From contig DAAV01000051.1 in assembly GCA_001701295.1 (NCBI GenBank), positions 20,905 through 33,130 of the forward strand: a stretch of 12,226 bases of DNA. Direction: 5' to 3'. A program made the position numbers and the translations under genes. The stretch is from Bacteroidales bacterium H10 (GTDB taxonomy: Bacteria; Bacteroidota; Bacteroidia; Bacteroidales; Muribaculaceae). The notes under the pieces are model-generated. The model was not told the origin of the DNA, did no database searches, and worked only from the letters and a program-made list of their open reading frames with translations. Position 1 is the first letter of the stretch. The number at the start of each line of letters is the position of its first letter. Below are positions 8,453 to 12,226 of this stretch, piece by piece.

Positions 8453-9475
8453 TTATTCGGAGAGCTTGCATTGCCAGGCCCAGGCGTGGCGCATGGTGTC
8501 GTCGATCGCGGCTTCTGCTTTCCAGCCCAGAACTTCATTGGCACGTTTGGGATCGGCCCATATTTTCTCTATGTCTCCTTCGCGACGGGCACCTATCCTG
8601 TAAGGTACCTTCACTCCGGTGGCACGTTCGAACGATGCTATGAGCTCGAGCACTGAAAGGCCGCGGCCTGTGCCGAGATTGAAGATCTCTATTGCATCGG
8701 TGTCTTCTTTTTCAAGCATGCGGCGCATGGCTGTGACGTGCGCCTTGGCAAGATCCACTACATCGATGTAGTCACGTATGCATGAGCCGTCGGGAGTGTC
8801 GTAATCATCACCGAATACGGTCAATTCTTTTCGGATGCCGGCAGCCGTCTGCGTCAGGTACGGCACAAGGTTCTGTGGGACACCGACCGGCAGTTCTCCG
8901 ATCAATGCCGACGGATGGGCGCCAATGGGGTTGAAATAGCGTAAGATAATACTCTTTATGGGCGCTCCCGAACGTATGTAATCCTGTATTATCTCTTCTG
9001 AAATCTGCTTTGTATTGCCATAGGGAGATGTTGCCGGCTTGATCGGAGCTGTCTCGTCTATGGGATTATTGTCCGGTTCTCCGTAGACTGTGCAGCTCGA
9101 AGAGAATACGATTCCCTTGACACCGTGTGCCGGCATCAGTTCGAGCAGGTTTGTCAGAGTGTTGAGATTATTACGGTAGTAGAGCAGAGGTTTCTGTACG
9201 GATTCCCCTACAGCTTTTGAGGCGGCAAAGTTTATGATGCCTTTTATGCCGAGATTTTCGGTGAATAACCGGTTGAGTGTGTCGAAATCCGTACAATCAC
9301 CTTCAACAAATGTCGGACGAATGCCGGTTATGGCTTCGATGCCGTCAAGTACATTGCGGTTTGAATTGGAGAGATTGTCGATAATCACGACGTCATAGCC
9401 TGCATTCTGGAGTTCCACCGTGGTGTGGGAGCCGATGTATCCGGTGCCTCCGGTAACCAATATCTTCTCTTTCAT
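8453..9475 (-). CDS. galE: UDP-glucose 4-epimerase GalE
   Basis: An extended short-chain dehydrogenase that interconverts UDP-glucose and UDP-galactose using bound NAD. At 340 residues it matches E. coli GalE (338). The NAD-binding GGTGYIGSH is at 9-17, DNLSNSN at 33-39, the catalytic Ser127 in SSSCTVYG, and the Tyr152/Lys156 pair in SPYGNTK. The substrate-binding LRYFNPIGAHPS (178-189) and ARREGDIEKIWADP (296-309) are present. The residue equivalent to E. coli Tyr299, which limits the size of the C2 group, is Ile305, so N-acetylated sugars could also be accepted (inference). ATG at 9473-9475, only 9 bp after the nucleotidyltransferase stop, so the two are cotranscribed; together they suggest supply of UDP-sugars for surface glycans or galactose use. 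Cytoplasmic. A terminator follows. Confidence 0.96.
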   Translation of the reverse strand: MKEKILVTGGTGYIGSHTTVELQNAGYDVVIIDNLSNSNRNVLDGIEAITGIRPTFVEGDCTDFDTLNRLFTENLGIKGIINFAASKAVGESVQKPLLYYRNNLNTLTNLLELMPAHGVKGIVFSSSCTVYGEPDNNPIDETAPIKPATSPYGNTKQISEEIIQDYIRSGAPIKSIILRYFNPIGAHPSALIGELPVGVPQNLVPYLTQTAAGIRKELTVFGDDYDTPDGSCIRDYIDVVDLAKAHVTAMRRMLEKEDTDAIEIFNLGTGRGLSVLELIASFERATGVKVPYRIGARREGDIEKIWADPKRANEVLGWKAEAAIDDTMRHAWAWQCKLSE

Positions 9476-9484
9476 AAGCTGACG

Positions 9485-10384
9485 TTAAAAGAGAGGAGTC
9501 GGATAGACACCCTCGTCGACAAGTTTCTTGAACTGGGCTACTGTGGCATCGCGATCGGCCGCGAAAGTGACGCCGAACCATTTGGATGTGGTTGGTGCGA
9601 CTTTCAGTGTGATCGTTCCGGCAGTGATGAGATCATTGACCACAGTCGGTATATAAAATTCGGATTTCAGTTCATCGCCATGCTCACCGAGAAACTCGAT
9701 GAATGCCTTCTCGCTATAGTCGAAATAATCCGGAGTGAAGCCCCACATGTTCATCGAGACGCTTGCATCGTCGGGGAAAGGAACTTCCCGGCCATCCTCG
9801 ATCTGGATAAGTTGGCCATTCTTGCGTTCGATGCCGTGACATTCCTTGACTCCCGTAAGATAGCCTTCGTCGTTGACAAAGCAGAGTCGCCGCGATACAC
9901 CTCCGTTTTCACTAAGGGTGTTGTTGATATTGAACCCCACCATGCAATAGCAGTTTTTCTTTCCTTCCATCGAGCGCAGGAAATCAGCCAGCACTTTGAA
10001 TGAATCACGGCCGTAATAGTCATCGGCATTGATTACGCCGAAAGGTTCCCTGATCGCATCCTTGCCCATAAGTACGGCATGTCCCGTTCCCCAGGGTTTT
10101 GTGCGGCCTTCGGGAGCCTTGAATCCCTCAGGCAGACTGTTGATGTCCTGAAAAACCACTTCGATAGGAACATGGCCTTCGTAGCGGGAGATTATTTTTT
10201 CGCGGAATTCCTGTTCGAAATCATGTCGGATCACGAAAACAATCTTGCCGAAACCGGCGCGCAGAGCGTCAAAAACTGAATAGTCCATAATTGTCTCGCC
10301 CGATGGTCCGAGGCCGTCAAGCTGCTTGAGACCGCCGTAACGGCTGCCCATGCCTGCTGCGAGAATGAAAAGAGTGGGTTTCAT
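9485..10384 (-). CDS. Sugar-1-phosphate nucleotidyltransferase family protein
   Basis: A 299-residue GT-A-like nucleotidyltransferase. The N-terminal pyrophosphorylase signature LAAGMGSRYGGLKQ (8-21) holds the phosphate-binding Gly/Arg cluster and Lys20; PWGTGHAV (97-104) contributes to base and metal binding, and NADDYYG (119-125) is the metal-site loop, here with two Asp. KSEFYIPTVVN (240-250) and SKWFGVTFAADRD (267-279) complete the domain. There is no added left-handed beta-helix acyltransferase domain, so it is a stand-alone pyrophosphorylase. Neither the sugar nor the nucleotide can be read from the sequence: it is not a typical GalU, RmlA or GlmU. Directly followed by galE, it may make a UDP-hexose or UDP-N-acetylhexosamine that GalE then epimerises (inference). 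ATG at 10382-10384; 35 bp after holB with no promoter element seen in the gap. Confidence 0.88.
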   Translation of the reverse strand: MKPTLFILAAGMGSRYGGLKQLDGLGPSGETIMDYSVFDALRAGFGKIVFVIRHDFEQEFREKIISRYEGHVPIEVVFQDINSLPEGFKAPEGRTKPWGTGHAVLMGKDAIREPFGVINADDYYGRDSFKVLADFLRSMEGKKNCYCMVGFNINNTLSENGGVSRRLCFVNDEGYLTGVKECHGIERKNGQLIQIEDGREVPFPDDASVSMNMWGFTPDYFDYSEKAFIEFLGEHGDELKSEFYIPTVVNDLITAGTITLKVAPTTSKWFGVTFAADRDATVAQFKKLVDEGVYPTPLF

Positions 10385-10419
10385 ATTGTTTATGGGTTTC
10401 TGATTTTTATGAAGTTGTT

Positions 10420-11553
10420 TTATTTAGCCTTCCGGTGAAGGAGAATTATGATCATGAGGAAATAGTCAAAAAGCACGACCTTGGCATTGGCATTGCGTTC
10501 CACGTCGCGTCTGGCCTTGTCGGTCTCGGCCAGGAAATCCTCTACGTTGCCATGATTGATGAAAGGGGAGAAACGGGTGGAAAATGCCTCTTCGTCGGGA
10601 GTCAGTGCGGTCAGTTGCGGAATCTTCATGTTGTAGATGAAGTTTTCGCGTATCATGCGTGCCATATAGTCAAGAAATCTGCTTATTTTCTCACGTCCGA
10701 ATCCGGCTGTCCGGTCCGCCGCCTGTCGGAGTCTGAGAACTTTCTTGGCATATGCCGAACGCATGATGTCCTGATAACAGGCCAGAAACTCTTCATTTTC
10801 CCCGGAGTGGGATCCGAGTTCATCGGCCCGTATCAGACTTCCGGCGCATAATGGCGCGTATTTCGCCGCCAGTTCCGGTGTGAATGCGAACCGGGAGATG
10901 AGATAGTTTCCGATATTCCCGTTGTCAAGACGGCCCACGTGTATGCGTCTGACCCGTGAGAAGATTGTGGGGAGAACCTGAAGCTCGTTGTTGCTGACCA
11001 TGATGAATACGGTGCCTTCGGACGGCTCTTCGAGAACTTTCAGGAGTTTGTTGGCCGCTTCGATACGCATCCTTTCCGGAAGCCAGATTATGAAGATCTT
11101 ATAAGGCGATGTATAAGGAGGAAATGAATCGGCGCGCACTATGTCATCAGCCTCGTCGACATGTATCGCCACTCGTGAATTGCCTGCTTCGAGTATCTCA
11201 AGCCACTTTTCCTCCGGCATCGAGGGGTGGTCGGTTATCATCCGGATCCAGAGGTCGGCGACGTCTGCCGAGACAAGACGTTTCTGAGTCTTGTTCTTGA
11301 CTATCGGATAGATGAAATGAAGATCCGGGTGGTTGTTCTCGGCATGCAGACGGCATGCGGGACAAACGCCGCATGGTTCTCCCTCGATGGGTTGCGTGCA
11401 ATGAAGCAGAGAGGCATATGCGCGGGCCAGCAGCATTTTGCCTGAACCGGCAGGTCCCGACAGCATGAGAGCATGTGGGATCTGACCTGAACTTACAAGC
11501 GAACGCAGGTTCTGCTTTACGGATTCATGTCCCGGAATGTCTTTGAAATTCAC
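10420..11553 (-). CDS. holB: DNA polymerase III delta-prime subunit (HolB)
   Basis: Delta-prime is the fixed clamp-loader subunit that helps load the beta sliding clamp. The 377-residue protein shows the AAA+ layout: VKQNLRSLVSSGQIPHALMLSG (12-33), P-loop GPAGSGKM (33-40), a zinc module of Cys52, Cys61, Cys64 and Cys67, then NKLLKVLEEPSEGTVFIMVSN (168-188) and SRVRRI (199-204) at the SRC-motif place. Walker A ends in Met rather than Thr/Ser and the Walker B region reads IIWLPERM (155-162) with no acidic DE pair, so hydrolysis is unlikely, as is usual for delta-prime. The start is GTG at 11551-11553: in-frame TGA and TAA lie 18-24 nt upstream with no ATG between, and the next Met is residue 30. 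First gene of the unit that continues into the nucleotidyltransferase and galE. Confidence 0.93.
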   Translation of the reverse strand: MNFKDIPGHESVKQNLRSLVSSGQIPHALMLSGPAGSGKMLLARAYASLLHCTQPIEGEPCGVCPACRLHAENNHPDLHFIYPIVKNKTQKRLVSADVADLWIRMITDHPSMPEEKWLEILEAGNSRVAIHVDEADDIVRADSFPPYTSPYKIFIIWLPERMRIEAANKLLKVLEEPSEGTVFIMVSNNELQVLPTIFSRVRRIHVGRLDNGNIGNYLISRFAFTPELAAKYAPLCAGSLIRADELGSHSGENEEFLACYQDIMRSAYAKKVLRLRQAADRTAGFGREKISRFLDYMARMIRENFIYNMKIPQLTALTPDEEAFSTRFSPFINHGNVEDFLAETDKARRDVERNANAKVVLFDYFLMIIILLHRKAK

Positions 11554-11585
11554 TTTGGTTGCGTGATATTTGTCTTATCAGACTT

Positions 11586-11617
11586 CAAAGTTACTGATTT
11601 TTATCTGTAATCGCAAT
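11586..11617 (-). promoter_or_regulatory. Candidate promoter for holB
   Basis: On the minus strand TAACTTTG (11593-11586) matches the TAnnTTTG -7 consensus, and a TTG (within 11617-11614) lies 20 nt upstream, a normal place for the -33 element in Bacteroides. A start near 11580 would give a leader of about 27 nt before the GTG at 11553. It is the best-formed promoter in the window. Confidence 0.6.
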
Positions 11618-11625
11618 TTTTTGAG

Positions 11626-11633
11626 TACATTTG
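11626..11633 (+). promoter_or_regulatory. Candidate -7 element immediately upstream of the AddB-like gene
   Basis: TACATTTG matches TAnnTTTG and ends just 4 nt before the ATG at 11638. No strong -33 box is visible; a CTG sits 18 nt upstream. With the usual distance to the start point, transcription would begin at or within a base or two of the ATG, predicting a leaderless or nearly leaderless mRNA. It overlaps the upstream part of the divergent holB promoter. Confidence 0.5.
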
Positions 11634-11637
11634 CGCT

Positions 11638-12226
11638 ATGAAAATTCAAGAAGAACGCTTAGCGGAGGGACACCCCTGCACATTTCTCGAATCAGTAGCC
11701 AAAGCCTACGCCGCACGGTATGATGAAATGTCCGATATCTGCTTTTTATTTCCTAATAAACGAGCGGGTACATTTTTTCTGAAGGCCCTGTCTGAAAGTC
11801 TGGGCCAGAGGACAATGCTGGCTCCGGAGGTAATGGGAGTCTCGGAATTCATGGCCAGAGTGTCGGAACGCGAGGTGGCTTCACGTATAGATATTATTTT
11901 CAGACTGTACAAGGTTTACCGTGGACTGATGGGGCGCGCCGACAGTCTTCAGACAGAAGCAGATCTTCTTGATTTTGACCGTTTCGCGCCATGGGCGGAG
12001 ACTCTTGCCGGAGATTTCAGCGAAGTCGAGAAATATGATGTCGACGCGCCTGCGTTATTCAGAAATGTAAGGGATTACCGCAATATACAGTCGAACTTTC
12101 TGACAGAAGAGCAGTGTGATGTCATAGAGCGTTATTTCGGTTATCGTCCGGCATCAGAGAATGTAGAACGGTTCTGGAACAGTCTTGGCCCGGAGGAAGA
12201 CCGCTCGGAGCTCAAGAGGAAATTTG
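11638..12226 (+). CDS. AddB-like PD-(D/E)XK nuclease family protein (N-terminal part)
   Basis: The frame runs from ATG 11638 to the right edge without a stop (196 complete codons), so the gene is cut by the window. The start is fixed by an in-frame TAA at 11608-11610 and no other ATG between. The N-terminal pattern FLESVAKAYAARY (16-28), then CFLFPNKRAGTFFLKAL (35-51) and LAPEVMGVSEFMARVS (61-76), is typical of large Bacteroidales proteins annotated as PD-(D/E)XK nuclease family, related to the AddB/RexB subunit that processes double-strand breaks with AddA. FPNKR replaces the true Walker A of UvrD helicases, as expected for an inactive helicase-like half. The nuclease domain would be at the C-terminus, outside the window, so it cannot be checked. 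Divergent from holB; a partner addA gene is probably further right (inference). Confidence 0.82.
   Translation, partial: MKIQEERLAEGHPCTFLESVAKAYAARYDEMSDICFLFPNKRAGTFFLKALSESLGQRTMLAPEVMGVSEFMARVSEREVASRIDIIFRLYKVYRGLMGRADSLQTEADLLDFDRFAPWAETLAGDFSEVEKYDVDAPALFRNVRDYRNIQSNFLTEEQCDVIERYFGYRPASENVERFWNSLGPEEDRSELKRKF

Noticed and set aside
9425..10003. A 192-codon plus-strand open frame across the galE/nucleotidyltransferase junction
   Set aside because: Spans two well-supported minus-strand genes and has no domain pattern of its own.

Overview
This window is a chromosomal segment of a member of the Bacteroidales (phylum Bacteroidota). Muribaculaceae-like is my best guess, from roughly balanced base composition and protein style; that is inference, not proof. 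Reasons for the phylum: a short glycogen-synthase-like protein fused by a start/stop overlap to a DUF4270 lipoprotein, divergent from panC; the lineage's form of ABC-F protein, sugar nucleotidyltransferase and delta-prime subunit; promoter elements of the TAnnTTTG type; and no Shine-Dalgarno sequences. I see no tRNA, rRNA, insertion sequence, phage gene or CRISPR array.

Layout. (1) 3-68: the tail of an unidentified plus-strand gene, ending at a hairpin (71-98) that looks bidirectional. (2) 102-4718, minus strand: a tightly packed five-gene unit read panC > panD > ffh > ABC-F ATPase > Dabb-domain protein, with gaps of only 21-43 bp. It joins pantothenate synthesis to membrane-protein targeting and a ribosome-associated ATPase. 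(3) 4719-4994: a 275-bp AT-rich divergent promoter region with a TAATTTTG element in each direction. (4) 4995-8364, plus strand: glycogen-synthase-like N-domain protein, DUF4270 lipoprotein (1-nt overlap) and a CapA-type metallophosphatase. (5) 8390-8428: a hairpin whose T-run faces the minus strand. (6) 8453-11553, minus strand: holB > sugar-1-phosphate nucleotidyltransferase > galE, probably one operon. (7) 11554-11637: a second compact divergent promoter. (8) 11638 to the right edge: the start of a large AddB-like PD-(D/E)XK nuclease/helicase-fold protein, cut by the window end.

Most of this is housekeeping. I do not see a clear new defence or mobile system. The points most worth a second look are: the 'half' glycogen synthase lacking the usual catalytic landmarks, coupled to a predicted lipoprotein; the ABC-F protein in which one composite ATP site is lost in both of its halves, including Glu-to-Ser in NBD2; an Ile at the GalE substrate-gate position; and a promoter so close to the nuclease start codon that its mRNA is probably leaderless.
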